A program made the translations under genes and the position numbers. DNA of 37,575 nt from Bryobacterales bacterium. Lineage in GTDB: Bacteria > Acidobacteriota > Terriglobia > Bryobacterales > Bryobacteraceae. This document shows, piece after piece, positions 7,679-15,497 of this stretch (positions are counted from its first letter, which is position 1; every line of letters starts with the position of its first letter). The notes beneath the pieces were generated by a model. The model was not told the DNA's origin and ran no database searches. It saw only the letters and a program-made list of their open reading frames with translations. The DNA is taken from positions 1-37,575 of the forward strand of contig DAIDHC010000117.1 of assembly GCA_027452065.1 (NCBI GenBank), in the 5' to 3' direction.

Positions 7679-8800
7679 TTATTTCGCCTGCAGCTCGGCT
7701 TGATTCTGGAGATAGCTGAGCAGCTCGGCGCGGGTCATGAGGCCGGCGAGGTGGCCGTCGCTGATTACCGGAAGCTGGTTGAGGTCGTTCTTTCCCATAA
7801 TGTCGAGCGCGGAGGCGAGCGAGTCCTGGGGGGCGACGCTTTGCAGGAGCTCGAGCGGGCGCATGACCTCGTCCACCGGCGTGGTGGCCCAACGGTCGCG
7901 GCTGGTGTGCTTGATCTCGCTGGGCGTGAGAATCCCGGCCACTGCGCCGTCGTGCAGGACGACGAAGCAGCGGCGGCCGGTTCGCAGAAGCTGATGATCG
8001 ACGAAGTCGCTGATGGAGGAGCCGCCGTCCACCGTTGGGCAATCGCGGAGCATGATGTCGGCGACGCGCACGCCTTCGAGCGACCGGCGAAGGCCGGCCT
8101 CGGCGTAGCTCTGACTGGCGGCGTGAAACAGGAACCAGCCGATGAAGGCGATCCAGAGGGCTCCGATGCTGGCGCCGCTGAAGTACTCGATGACGCCAAG
8201 CGTGATGAAGGCGCTGGCCACGGCCTGTCCCGTGCGGGCCGACAGGCGGGTGGCGCGGTCCAGGTCGCCGGTCTTCCACCAGAGAATGGCGCGCAGAATA
8301 CGCCCGCCGTCGAGAGGATAGCCGGGGATCAGGTTGAAGCCCGCCAGCATGAGGTTGATATAGCCGAGCCAGGACACCATCGACCAGACGGCGCTTTGCG
8401 GCGGTGCGCCGGCGAGGTGAAACGCGCCCAGGCAGGTGAGGCCGATGAAGGCGCTGGTGAGCGGGCCGACGACGGCGACGCGAAACTCAGTGCGCGCCGT
8501 GGCCGCTTCCTTTTCGATCTGCGACACGCCGCCGAGGGCGAAGAGGGTGATCTCGCGGACCGGCAGGCCGTGCGCCTGGGCGACGAGCGAGTGCGAGAGC
8601 TCGTGCAAAAGCAGCGAGGCGAAAAACAACAGCGCCGTGGTGACGGCGAGGGCGAGAATGAGTGCCGGCTCCCAGTGCGGGTGCGCCCCACGCAGGTCCG
8701 TATACAACGACAGAACAATGAGCAAGGCAATCAGGAACCAGCTCAGGTGCAGCCCGATCCGAATGCCGAAGATGCTCCCCAGATGTATCTGCGACTTCAC
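7679..8800 (-). CDS. Site-2-type M50 metalloprotease with C-terminal CBS pair
   Basis: A 373-aa polytopic membrane zinc protease. The GTG at 8800 follows a GGAGAG ribosome binding site and gives the family N-terminus (HLGSIFGIRIGLHLSWFLIA). The catalytic HELSH lies at residues 66-70 in a membrane segment. The second motif NLIPGYPLDGGRI supplies the conserved Asp. After the membrane domain come two CBS motifs, beginning near VADIMLRDCPTV and VDEVMRPLELLQ, which in this family bind adenine nucleotides and regulate activity. The open frame continues upstream of 8800, but that part has no family resemblance. The substrate is not predictable; relatives cleave membrane-embedded anti-sigma factors or transmembrane remnants. 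Confidence 0.9.
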   Translation of the reverse strand: MKSQIHLGSIFGIRIGLHLSWFLIALLIVLSLYTDLRGAHPHWEPALILALAVTTALLFFASLLLHELSHSLVAQAHGLPVREITLFALGGVSQIEKEAATARTEFRVAVVGPLTSAFIGLTCLGAFHLAGAPPQSAVWSMVSWLGYINLMLAGFNLIPGYPLDGGRILRAILWWKTGDLDRATRLSARTGQAVASAFITLGVIEYFSGASIGALWIAFIGWFLFHAASQSYAEAGLRRSLEGVRVADIMLRDCPTVDGGSSISDFVDHQLLRTGRRCFVVLHDGAVAGILTPSEIKHTSRDRWATTPVDEVMRPLELLQSVAPQDSLASALDIMGKNDLNQLPVISDGHLAGLMTRAELLSYLQNQAELQAK

Positions 8801-8864
8801 GTTCGCTCTCCTCTCCCGGCTCCCCGCGGCGGCAGGGAGCGCGGCGTGCGCGCCGTCCCTTACT

Positions 8865-9191
8865 TTACTTCTTGCCGGGACGCGGCACCAGGAGGGTGAG
8901 CACGGCGCCGGCGGCGAAGGCGATCGCCAGCGAGCCGACCGGGTGCTTCTTGATCTGATGGGAGGCTTCGTCGATGTAGTCGGCGGCGGCGTAGCGGCCT
9001 CGTTTGACCATCCGGCGGGCGGCGTCGGCGCTGTCCTCCATTTGTCGAACGACCGACAAGCGAAGCCTGTCGATCTCCCTCTCGACGGAGGCTCTGGTGG
9101 CCTCGATCTCCCGCATAATGCAGCCGGGTTGGGTTTCCTCGCGGAGTACCGGGGCGTTTTCGGCGGCGGCTTCAACAGGCATGGTTTCCAT
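8865..9191 (-). CDS. DUF883/ElaB-YqjD-like membrane-anchored protein
   Basis: A 108-aa protein. It has a long amphipathic, probably helical segment (residues about 25-75, rich in Arg/Glu/Asp/Ala), then a C-terminal hydrophobic segment (HPVGSLAIAFAAGAVLTLLV) ending in PRPGKK. This layout, with K-x-P-x-G-S-L-A before the membrane anchor, is that of the DUF883 (ElaB/YqjD) family. Members include inner-membrane proteins that bind ribosomes or respond to stress. The ATG at 9191 has a good ribosome binding site (GAGGTGA). It sits 64 bp upstream of the protease gene on the same strand, so the two may be co-transcribed. Confidence 0.75.
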   Translation of the reverse strand: METMPVEAAAENAPVLREETQPGCIMREIEATRASVEREIDRLRLSVVRQMEDSADAARRMVKRGRYAAADYIDEASHQIKKHPVGSLAIAFAAGAVLTLLVPRPGKK

Positions 9192-9331
9192 GGGTCACCT
9201 CGATTTCCATGCTTTCGCGTGCAAGGCGAGGACCGAACGCCCGGGCGGGGCGGACCCGGGATTGCGTCGCGGCGCCGAAAATGGGTCCGGGATGGCGATT
9301 GGCCTGCACGGAGAAGCGTAGGGGCGTCTTT

Positions 9332-10030
9332 ATGTTGCCTTGGTCCACTTGGATTCCGGTAGAACGCGGGGCTCTGGCGGCGAGTGTTGCCGTGCCGCGG
9401 GACGCGCGCGGGGTGGTAATTTTTGCGCACGGCAGCGGCAGCAGCCGCACGAGCCCGCGGAACGTTTTTGTGGCCGACCTGCTGCAGCGGGCTTCGATCG
9501 GCACCGTGCTGGTGGATCTTTTGACGCCGGAGGAGGAGTCAATCGACCGGCGCACGGCGCACCTGCGCTTCGACATCGCGCTCCTGGCGCACCGATTGCG
9601 TCAGATCACGGAGTGGGCCCTGGAGGAGCCGAAGCTGCGGGGCCTGCGGCTGGGATATTTCGGCGCCAGCACCGGGGCGGCCGCGGCGCTGGTGGCGGCG
9701 GCCGCGCGGCCGGATGTGGTGGCGGCAGTGGTCTCGCGCGGCGGACGGCCGGACCTGGCGGGAACGGCTCTGCAGCACGTTCTGGCGCCGGTGCTATTTC
9801 TGGTGGGCGAGCGGGACACCGCCGTGCTCGAGTTGAACCGGAAGGCGATGGCCGAGTTGCCCGAAGGCACCGAGCGGCAACTGGACGTGGTGGCCGGCGC
9901 GACGCATCTGTTTGAGGAACCGGGCACACTCGAAGAAGTGGCGCGGAGGGCCGGCGACTGGTTTGCCGGCCATCTGGCGCTCACCGAGCCGCCGCCGGGA
10001 GCCGGACGCAGTGGCGCGCAAAGTGCATGA
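9332..10030 (+). CDS. Alpha/beta hydrolase (dienelactone hydrolase-like)
   Basis: A 232-aa alpha/beta hydrolase. The visible catalytic triad is Ser113 in the nucleophile elbow GYFGASTGAAAA, Asp162 in VGERDTAVL and His192 in GATHLFEEPG. The oxyanion-loop region is VVIFAHGSGSSRTSPRN. The sequence resembles the dienelactone-hydrolase-family proteins that often accompany phosphoribosyltransferase domains or stress genes; here the hydrolase stands alone. The ATG at 9332 is preceded by AGGGGCG and gives the expected N-terminus; the longer frame upstream has no support. The stop lies 9 nt before the universal stress protein, so both are probably one transcription unit. The substrate is unknown. Confidence 0.85.
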   Translation: MLPWSTWIPVERGALAASVAVPRDARGVVIFAHGSGSSRTSPRNVFVADLLQRASIGTVLVDLLTPEEESIDRRTAHLRFDIALLAHRLRQITEWALEEPKLRGLRLGYFGASTGAAAALVAAAARPDVVAAVVSRGGRPDLAGTALQHVLAPVLFLVGERDTAVLELNRKAMAELPEGTERQLDVVAGATHLFEEPGTLEEVARRAGDWFAGHLALTEPPPGAGRSGAQSA

Positions 10031-10039
10031 AAAGGGGCT

Positions 10040-10927
10040 GTGAAAGTACTCATTGGCACTGACGGATCGACCTATGCAACCGCGGCGATGCGGAGCGCGC
10101 TGCGGCTGATGGGGCCGAAGAAGCACGAGTTGGATCTGCTGTGTGTGGCGCCGAGTTACCGGCCCGGCTCCGACGGGGCGCGGCGGAAGTACGAAAGGCG
10201 AATCCTGGGCGAAACCACCGAGGTGCTGGAGCGCGGCGCGGCGGTGGCCGGAGGGGGTGCGCACCTGCTCACCGACATCGGCTCGCCGGCCGCCGTGATT
10301 GTCGAAAAAGCGCAGGACTACGACCTGACGGTGTTGGGCGCCCAGGGACGCGGAGCCGCCGACACGGGCGGACTGGGCCCGGTGGCGAGCCGCGTACTGG
10401 AGCATTCCGGCAACCCGGTGCTGATCGCCCGCGAGCTGCGCAGCGACGACACGCTGAGAATCCTGGTGGCCGTCGACGGCTCAGGCGCCTCCACCGAAGC
10501 GGTGGACATGCTGCGCGAGGCGTTCTATCTGGAGGGAGCCGAGGTCTGCCTGATGCATGTGACGGAGACGCCCTGGATTCAACTCGGCCTGGACCAGGAT
10601 TGGGACTCGAGCTCGGAGGAGGAGCAGGAAAGCAGCGCTTCGGGCGTGCTCGAAAAGGAGTTTGTGCGGGAAGGCGAGACGATCATCGAGAAGGCGCGCG
10701 ACCAGCTTCGGGCCGAGCGGGCCTCGATCACCACCCGCGTCGATGAGGGGAACCCGGCAAACGAGATTCTGAGCGAGGCCGAGCGTGGCCAGTACGATCT
10801 GATCGTCGCCGGCGCGACGGGGAATCGGGACCTGAAGCACCGGATGCTGGGCAGCGTGTCGTCAAGGATCGCCTGGGACGCCGCCTGTTCGGTGTTGATT
10901 GTGCACGAGCCGGACTCGAGCGGGTGA
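10040..10927 (+). CDS. Universal stress protein, two tandem UspA domains
   Basis: A 295-aa protein of two UspA repeats (residues about 1-147 and 148-293), cytoplasmic. Each begins with the family strand (MKVLIGTDGSTYA; LRILVAVDGSGAS). Domain 2 has a perfect ATP-binding motif G-x2-G-x9-G-S (GATGNRDLKHRMLGS). In domain 1 the motif is degenerate, with the final position Pro instead of Ser/Thr (GAQGRGAADTGGLGP), so it may not bind ATP. The start is a GTG with AAAGGGG upstream. An acidic insertion (SSSEEEQESS) lies in domain 2. Tandem UspAs respond to starvation, oxidative and redox stress; neighbours in this block (Hsp20, hydrolase) fit that theme. Confidence 0.92.
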   Translation: MKVLIGTDGSTYATAAMRSALRLMGPKKHELDLLCVAPSYRPGSDGARRKYERRILGETTEVLERGAAVAGGGAHLLTDIGSPAAVIVEKAQDYDLTVLGAQGRGAADTGGLGPVASRVLEHSGNPVLIARELRSDDTLRILVAVDGSGASTEAVDMLREAFYLEGAEVCLMHVTETPWIQLGLDQDWDSSSEEEQESSASGVLEKEFVREGETIIEKARDQLRAERASITTRVDEGNPANEILSEAERGQYDLIVAGATGNRDLKHRMLGSVSSRIAWDAACSVLIVHEPDSSG

Positions 10928-10944
10928 GCCGGCCGCGCCGCGAT

Positions 10945-11571
10945 TCAGGCGACCGCGCTGAGCCGCCGCGCCCCGCCCTCTGGCTGGGCGAGCCGTTCGG
11001 GCGCCAGCAGGAGATCGGGCCGGGCATAGGTGTGCATGACTTTCACCAGCTCGGCAAGACGGTCCTCGATCGGGCGCCGGCGGTCCTCCTCCGACCACAA
11101 GGCGGCATAGACGCGGGGAATGCGCCCGGGATGAGGCCATTCGGGATGCGCTGCCGCATCGCGCAGCGCCCGCGCCAGATTCTGCGCCAGCGGGCGGGCG
11201 TCTCCGGAAGGCGAAAGCACGCCAATGGCGCGCGACTGGGCGAGCAGAGCGACGGCCTGCTGCGGTATCCGCGACTCGTCGTGAAGAGAGAGCGCGCCGG
11301 CGCGCAGGCCGTGATTGCGCAGCTTGTCTCCCAGCCGCTGCGCCATCGGGAACAGTTCCTCGATGGCGCCGACGAGTACGTAATCGGCGTTAATGATCCG
11401 ATAATGATTCAGTCTTGCGTTGGCCACGGGCTGCAATTGGTCTCCTGGTAATGTGAGGGGCTCGTTCCCGCCGGCCGAGGCGCCGAAGGGAGGCGCTGGG
11501 CCGGCGGGCGCCGGCGTGCCGGTCGGAGGCGCGCCGGAAAGGAAAAACGGTGTGGGACGAAGCGTCTTCAT
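10945..11571 (-). CDS. Hypothetical protein, translationally coupled to Hsp20
   Basis: A 208-aa protein of no family I recognise. The N-terminal 45 residues are Pro/Gly/Ala-rich and probably disordered. Residues about 60-190 look like a compact alpha/beta domain with alternating strands and helices: ADYVLVGAIEELF, AQRLGDKLRNHGLRAGALSL, AVALLAQSRAIGVLSPSGD. The layout weakly recalls Rossmann-like or TIR-like domains, but no diagnostic catalytic residue supports either. The ATG at 11571 overlaps the hsp20 stop (ATGA), which supports both existence and co-translation. A TTG at 11436 with an AGGAG 6 nt upstream is an alternative internal start that would drop the disordered part (163 aa). Confidence 0.62.
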   Translation of the reverse strand: MKTLRPTPFFLSGAPPTGTPAPAGPAPPFGASAGGNEPLTLPGDQLQPVANARLNHYRIINADYVLVGAIEELFPMAQRLGDKLRNHGLRAGALSLHDESRIPQQAVALLAQSRAIGVLSPSGDARPLAQNLARALRDAAAHPEWPHPGRIPRVYAALWSEEDRRRPIEDRLAELVKVMHTYARPDLLLAPERLAQPEGGARRLSAVA

Positions 11572-12122
11572 GCGGCGGTCGGTTTGGTCTTGGCCGGCTC
11601 TTCGATCCTGATCTGGCGGACCGGTTTCTTGGCGCTCTCGACGGGCATGGAGACCTTCAGGACGCCGTCGGCGAGCTCGGCCTTCACCTCCTCCGCCTTC
11701 GCTCCTTCCGGAAGTGGGATCGAGCGGTAGAAGCGGCCGTAGCTGCGCTCGGTGCGATGGAAGCCCTCATGATCCTCTTTGTGTTCGCGGCGGCGCTCGC
11801 CTTCGAGGATGAGGTTGTCGTCCTTCACCTGAATGTTTACGTCCTCTTTCTTTAGGCCGGGCAATTCCGCGGTAACCACCAGCGATCCGTCGCACTGGCG
11901 GACGTCGATGGCGGGGACCCAAGCCTGCGAGAGGTCGCCCAGAACGGAGCCGCGGAAGACGCGGTCCATTTCCTCGGTAAACTCGCGCATGAGCGTAAAC
12001 GGGCTGGAGCCGAAAAAGCGGCCAAACGACGACATCGGGGCGAAGAAATCGCCCATCGGCCAGACCGGCTGGGCTTCGCGTTTGACCAGCGGCTGCTCTT
12101 TGGTGACTCGAACTTCCGGCAT
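11568..12122 (-). CDS. Small heat-shock protein, Hsp20/alpha-crystallin family
   Basis: A 184-aa ATP-independent holdase chaperone. The alpha-crystallin domain spans about residues 70-165. It opens with WVPAIDVRQCDGSLVVTAEL, continues with PGLKKEDVNIQVKDDNLILE and ends with the hallmark A-x-x-x-x-G-V-L segment (AELADGVLKVSMP). A C-terminal tail with basic and Ala residues follows. The ATG at 12122 has an excellent ribosome binding site (AAGGAGAT, 7-8 nt spacing). I see no CIRCE inverted repeat upstream, so HrcA control is not supported. Its stop overlaps the unknown gene downstream. Confidence 0.95.
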   Translation of the reverse strand: MPEVRVTKEQPLVKREAQPVWPMGDFFAPMSSFGRFFGSSPFTLMREFTEEMDRVFRGSVLGDLSQAWVPAIDVRQCDGSLVVTAELPGLKKEDVNIQVKDDNLILEGERRREHKEDHEGFHRTERSYGRFYRSIPLPEGAKAEEVKAELADGVLKVSMPVESAKKPVRQIRIEEPAKTKPTAA

Positions 12123-12586
12123 TTTGTATCTCCTTGCTTTCAACTTTCCCCGGCCTCCGAGGCGGCGCCCGCGTCCCAGGGCCACGACCGGCGATTGGCG
12201 CCAACCGGGGCACGCGCTTACGCCCGCCGCCGGGGGGAACCACTGCAAAAGCCCGGCAATTTCGATTCCAGCCCCGGAAAGACGGAACGCGATACTCCCG
12301 AGAACGGGCCGGCGAAGGGTTGCGGGGATTCCCGGATGCTCCCGGGCGCCGTCCGTCGCTTGCGATCCCGGAAGATGCGGCCGGCGGGCCGAAGACGCTC
12401 ACGTGCCGGAGGCGAGCGCGCCGCCGCGGGGGCGAAGGCGACGGTGCGGAGCGGGGCTGAGCGATTGCACGCACAAATGGGCGTCAACTGTGTGTTGTGG
12501 CGCTGAAGCGGAGCGCGGCGCGGCCCGCGGAACCGCTGTCGAAACTGCAGGGAACGGCGGTGCGGCCATGCTAGAATCAAGAGAAC
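12123..12586. other. 464-bp intergenic region between divergent genes
   Basis: This region separates hsp20 (-) from the small membrane protein (+). Open frames here read as Arg/Pro/Gly-rich strings with no family resemblance, typical of spurious GC-rich frames. It should hold the hsp20 promoter and the promoter at 12572-12577. I see no tRNA, no CIRCE element, no inverted repeat with a T tract and no clear riboswitch. Confidence 0.6.
12572..12577 (+). promoter_or_regulatory. Extended -10 element of the small membrane protein gene
   Basis: TGCTAGAAT (extended TGn plus TAGAAT) ends 9 nt before the ATG at 12587. The transcript would begin only a few nucleotides before the start codon, and no Shine-Dalgarno sequence is obvious. 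Confidence 0.5.
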
Positions 12587-12943
12587 ATGGATTCCGCGCT
12601 TTCTGGCGTGAAGCGCTTCATTTTCTGGGATTACGCGAGAGCTGTCTGGCAGTACGACGTGATGGTCGGACTGATCCTCCTGTTCATCTTCGTGACTCCG
12701 CGGGAGTGGTTCCGGGACCAGCCGAAGGCGAGCAGTGTAGTGATGCTTCCGGCAGGCGCGGGCGAGCAGGCGTTCTGGATCGAGCCCGGGCTTCTGGACG
12801 GAGTACCGGGACCGCAGCAGGCCGCGCGCGCGGAGGCGTTGTTGAAAGAACGAACCCGGAAGCAGGAACGCGTGGTGCGGATCGAACCGATCTTCGATTC
12901 CGAAAGAGAGATCAAGGGCTACATGGCCTACGCCAGGCCATAG
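12587..12943 (+). CDS. Small single-pass membrane protein, unknown function
   Basis: A 118-aa protein. The N-terminal part contains one hydrophobic segment (residues about 26-40, VMVGLILLFIFVTP), then a soluble tail with a helical Arg/Glu/Lys-rich stretch (about residues 83-100) and an ending IFDSEREIKGYMAYARP. I do not recognise a named family. It precedes the LolA-like gene by 30 nt on the same strand, so the two are probably co-transcribed. A role in envelope function is only an inference from that neighbour. Confidence 0.75.
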   Translation: MDSALSGVKRFIFWDYARAVWQYDVMVGLILLFIFVTPREWFRDQPKASSVVMLPAGAGEQAFWIEPGLLDGVPGPQQAARAEALLKERTRKQERVVRIEPIFDSEREIKGYMAYARP

Positions 12944-12973
12944 CGACGGCGCCGCGAACCACCCGATCCCCTT

Positions 12974-13657
12974 ATGTCAGCCTTGTTGTTTCTGACGCTT
13001 CCGGCGGCCATTCTGCTGTCGGTTCCCGCTTCGACCGCCGGGCCGGACGCGGTCCTGGACCGCATGGACCAGGCGGCGTCGAATTTTCGCTCGATGACGG
13101 CCGGCGTGAAACACGTCTCCTACACCGAAGTAATCCACGACACCAGCGAGCAGCGCGGCACGGTGAAGATGCGGAAGCTGCGGCCGGGCGAGGTGGAAGG
13201 GCTGCTGGATTTCACGGTCCCCGAGCACAAGGTCTACCTGTTTCAGAAGCGCCTGGCGCGCATCTATACGCCCGCCGCCAAGACGGTGGAAGAGATCGAT
13301 CTGGGCCGCCACGGCGAGCAACTGGACCAGTTTCTGATGATCGGATTCGGAACGTCGAAGGCCGACCTGCTGCGCAACTACACGGTGAAATTCGGGGGAA
13401 GCGCACGTCTGGACGGGCACGCCGTGAGCCGGATTGAGCTCAGACCCAAGAGCAACGAAGCGGCGAAATACTTCACGCTCATGGAGCTTTGGATCTCGGA
13501 CGAAACCGCTTATCCGGTCCAGGAAAAACTGACCCAGCCCTCCAAGGACTACGTGCTCGTGGTTTACAGCGCGTTGACGATCAACCCGCCGCTTAAGAAC
13601 TCGGACTTCGACCTCCATCTGCCCAAGGACGTCGAGACCATCCGGCCGCAGAAGTAA
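12974..13657 (+). CDS. LolA-like outer-membrane lipoprotein-sorting protein
   Basis: A 227-aa protein with a cleavable signal peptide (MSALLFLTLPAAILLSVPAS, cleavage around A-S-T-A-G), then a LolA/LolB-like beta-barrel-half fold. Pointers are a first helix with LDRMDQAASNFRSMTA, repeated strands such as GTVKMRKLRPGEV and KVYLFQKRLARIYTP, and ELWISDETAYPVQEKLTQPS. Such proteins carry lipoproteins or lipids through the periplasm; distant homologues serve other envelope lipids. The match is at fold level, so the exact cargo is uncertain. It is followed after 5 nt by the membrane acyltransferase-like gene. Confidence 0.78.
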   Translation: MSALLFLTLPAAILLSVPASTAGPDAVLDRMDQAASNFRSMTAGVKHVSYTEVIHDTSEQRGTVKMRKLRPGEVEGLLDFTVPEHKVYLFQKRLARIYTPAAKTVEEIDLGRHGEQLDQFLMIGFGTSKADLLRNYTVKFGGSARLDGHAVSRIELRPKSNEAAKYFTLMELWISDETAYPVQEKLTQPSKDYVLVVYSALTINPPLKNSDFDLHLPKDVETIRPQK

Positions 13658-13662
13658 ACCCG

Positions 13663-14778
13663 ATGCTGGAAACCGTTTATTCCCGGGGCGGCGACAACAC
13701 GCGACGTTTGGCGTTTCTGGACTGGAGCCGCGGCCTGGCGGTGATCATCATGCTTCAGGGCCACGTGTTCCACGCTTTTTCGCGCAACGATCTACGCGAG
13801 CAGGGCCCGTACCTGTTGAGCCAGTTGATGGGCGGGCAGGGGCCGGCGATTTTTTTGTTCCTCACCGGCATCACGCTGGCGTTTCTCCTGGACCGGCGCG
13901 AGCGGCAGGGACTGGGGCCCGCGGCGCGATGGAAGGCGGCGCTCGGCCGGGCCGGCTATCTGTGGACTCTGGCCTTCCTGTTCCGCAGCCAGCTCTGGCT
14001 GTTCGCCTATCCGGGCAGCGGTTGGCGGGACCTGCTGAAAGTGGACATCCTCAACTGCATGGGCTTCGCCATCGCCCTGTTTTCGCTCGCCGGGCTGCTT
14101 ACCACGCGGCAGCGCGTTCGCGCCTGCGCCATCGCCGGCGCCGTCATCGCCGCCGCTGCGCCGCTGGTATCGGCGGTGGATTGGAGCTGGATGCCGGCCC
14201 CGTTCTCCGCCTATTTCGTTCCCAACTACGCCGCCTTCGCCTTCTTCCCCTGGGCATCCTTCATCGCCTTCGGGCTCAGCGCCGGCAGCATTCTACGGCT
14301 CGCCGGCAGTCAGGACACGGCGCGGCTGATGCTCTGGGGCGCTCTGGGCGGCCTGGTGCTGGTGATGGGCGGCGAATATTTTTCCAATCTCCCCTATTCG
14401 GTCTACTCGAAGTCGGAATACTGGCTGAACAGCCCGGGCCTGGTGGTGGTGAAGCTCGGCGTCATTCTGCTGGTGGTGCCCTTCGCCTGGCTGTGGTGCG
14501 AGCACGTGGCGCCGGGATGGAGCATGGTGAAGCAACTGGGAACGACCTCGCTGATTGTCTATTGGGTACACATCGAACTGGTCTACGGACGCTGGCTGGG
14601 GCTGTGGCATCAGACGTTAACCGCGGCGCAGTGCGCGGCGGCGGCGGTGGCCCTGGTGGCGCTGATGGTGGGAGTGTCGGTGATGCGGTCGCGGTGGGGA
14701 CGGGCGGCGCGGCCGGCGGTAGTGCCCCGCGGGGAACGGCCCGATCTGGCGCTGGCCCTGCAGGCTTCGGGTGAATGA
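13663..14778 (+). CDS. Membrane acyltransferase, DUF1624/HGSNAT-like
   Basis: A 371-aa polytopic membrane protein with about 10 hydrophobic segments. The N-terminal RLAFLDWSRGLAVIIMLQGH, with a conserved His at its end, is the hallmark of the heparan-alpha-glucosaminide N-acetyltransferase-like (DUF1624) family, related to acyltransferase-3 proteins. A second feature is GQGPAIFLFLTGITLAF. Relatives move acetyl groups across the membrane to sugars; the acceptor here is unknown. The gene is only 5 nt downstream of the LolA-like gene, which suggests a shared envelope role. Confidence 0.8.
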   Translation: MLETVYSRGGDNTRRLAFLDWSRGLAVIIMLQGHVFHAFSRNDLREQGPYLLSQLMGGQGPAIFLFLTGITLAFLLDRRERQGLGPAARWKAALGRAGYLWTLAFLFRSQLWLFAYPGSGWRDLLKVDILNCMGFAIALFSLAGLLTTRQRVRACAIAGAVIAAAAPLVSAVDWSWMPAPFSAYFVPNYAAFAFFPWASFIAFGLSAGSILRLAGSQDTARLMLWGALGGLVLVMGGEYFSNLPYSVYSKSEYWLNSPGLVVVKLGVILLVVPFAWLWCEHVAPGWSMVKQLGTTSLIVYWVHIELVYGRWLGLWHQTLTAAQCAAAAVALVALMVGVSVMRSRWGRAARPAVVPRGERPDLALALQASGE

Positions 14779-14796
14779 GACGGGATCGAAGTCAAC

Positions 14797-15495
14797 ATGA
14801 GAATTCTTGTCGTCGAGGATGAAAAGCGCATCCAGGATTTTCTGTCGCGGGGCCTGGAGAGCGCCGGTTACGCCGTCGACGTGGCCGGCAACGGCGCAAC
14901 GGCCGCCGAACTCGTCCACGCCACCGAATACGACCTGGTGATTCTCGACCTCATGCTGCCGGACATGGACGGGCTCACGCTGCTGCAGAAGATCCGCAAC
15001 CGCAAGGTAAGCCCGCCCGTACTGATTCTGAGCGCGCGCGACGCGGTGGACGACCGCGTGAAGGGGCTCGAGCTCGGCGCCGACGACTACCTGGTCAAGC
15101 CCTTCGCCTTCGTCGAGCTGCTGGCGCGGGCGCGGGCGCTGCTGCGGCGCGGCCAGCCGGTGCCCGAGCGCCTGCAGGTCGGCGACCTCCTGCTGGACTG
15201 CATCCGCCGCAAGGTGACGCGCGAGGGCCAGCCGATCGAGCTGGCGCCCAAGGAGTTCGGCATCCTCGAATACATGATGCGCAACCCGGGGCGCCCCCTC
15301 AGCCGCACCATGATCGTCGAGCACGTCTGGGACATGGACTACGACGGGCTGACGAATATTGTCGACGTTTACATCCGCCACCTGCGCAGCAAGATCGACG
15401 ACCGCTGGCCGCAGAAAATGATCCACACCGTGCGCGGCATCGGCTACATGCTCGACGCGCCCGAAAAGGCGGCGGCTCAGCAGACGGAGGTCTGA
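14797..15495 (+). CDS. OmpR/PhoB-family response regulator
   Basis: A 232-aa two-component response regulator. The receiver domain (residues 1-115) has the acidic pocket E7-D8, phosphoacceptor Asp51 (YDLVILDLMLPD), and the conserved Lys in DDYLVKPFAF. The C-terminal half is an OmpR-type winged helix, with LAPKEFGILEYMMRNPGRPL and a recognition-helix region ending in VDVYIRHLRSKID. The best-known relatives with this kinase partner include CusR/CopR-type metal regulators, but the signal here is unknown. It lies 2 nt before the histidine kinase gene. Confidence 0.95.
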   Translation: MRILVVEDEKRIQDFLSRGLESAGYAVDVAGNGATAAELVHATEYDLVILDLMLPDMDGLTLLQKIRNRKVSPPVLILSARDAVDDRVKGLELGADDYLVKPFAFVELLARARALLRRGQPVPERLQVGDLLLDCIRRKVTREGQPIELAPKEFGILEYMMRNPGRPLSRTMIVEHVWDMDYDGLTNIVDVYIRHLRSKIDDRWPQKMIHTVRGIGYMLDAPEKAAAQQTEV

Positions 15496-15497
15496 CC

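Noticed and set aside
12123..12300. CIRCE or similar heat-shock operator upstream of hsp20
   Set aside because: No TTAGCACTC/GAGTGCTAA-type inverted repeat found by eye.
12134..12580. Open frames on both strands in the 464-bp gap
   Set aside because: Composition is Arg/Pro/Gly-rich, frames overlap each other, none has a ribosome binding site or family resemblance.
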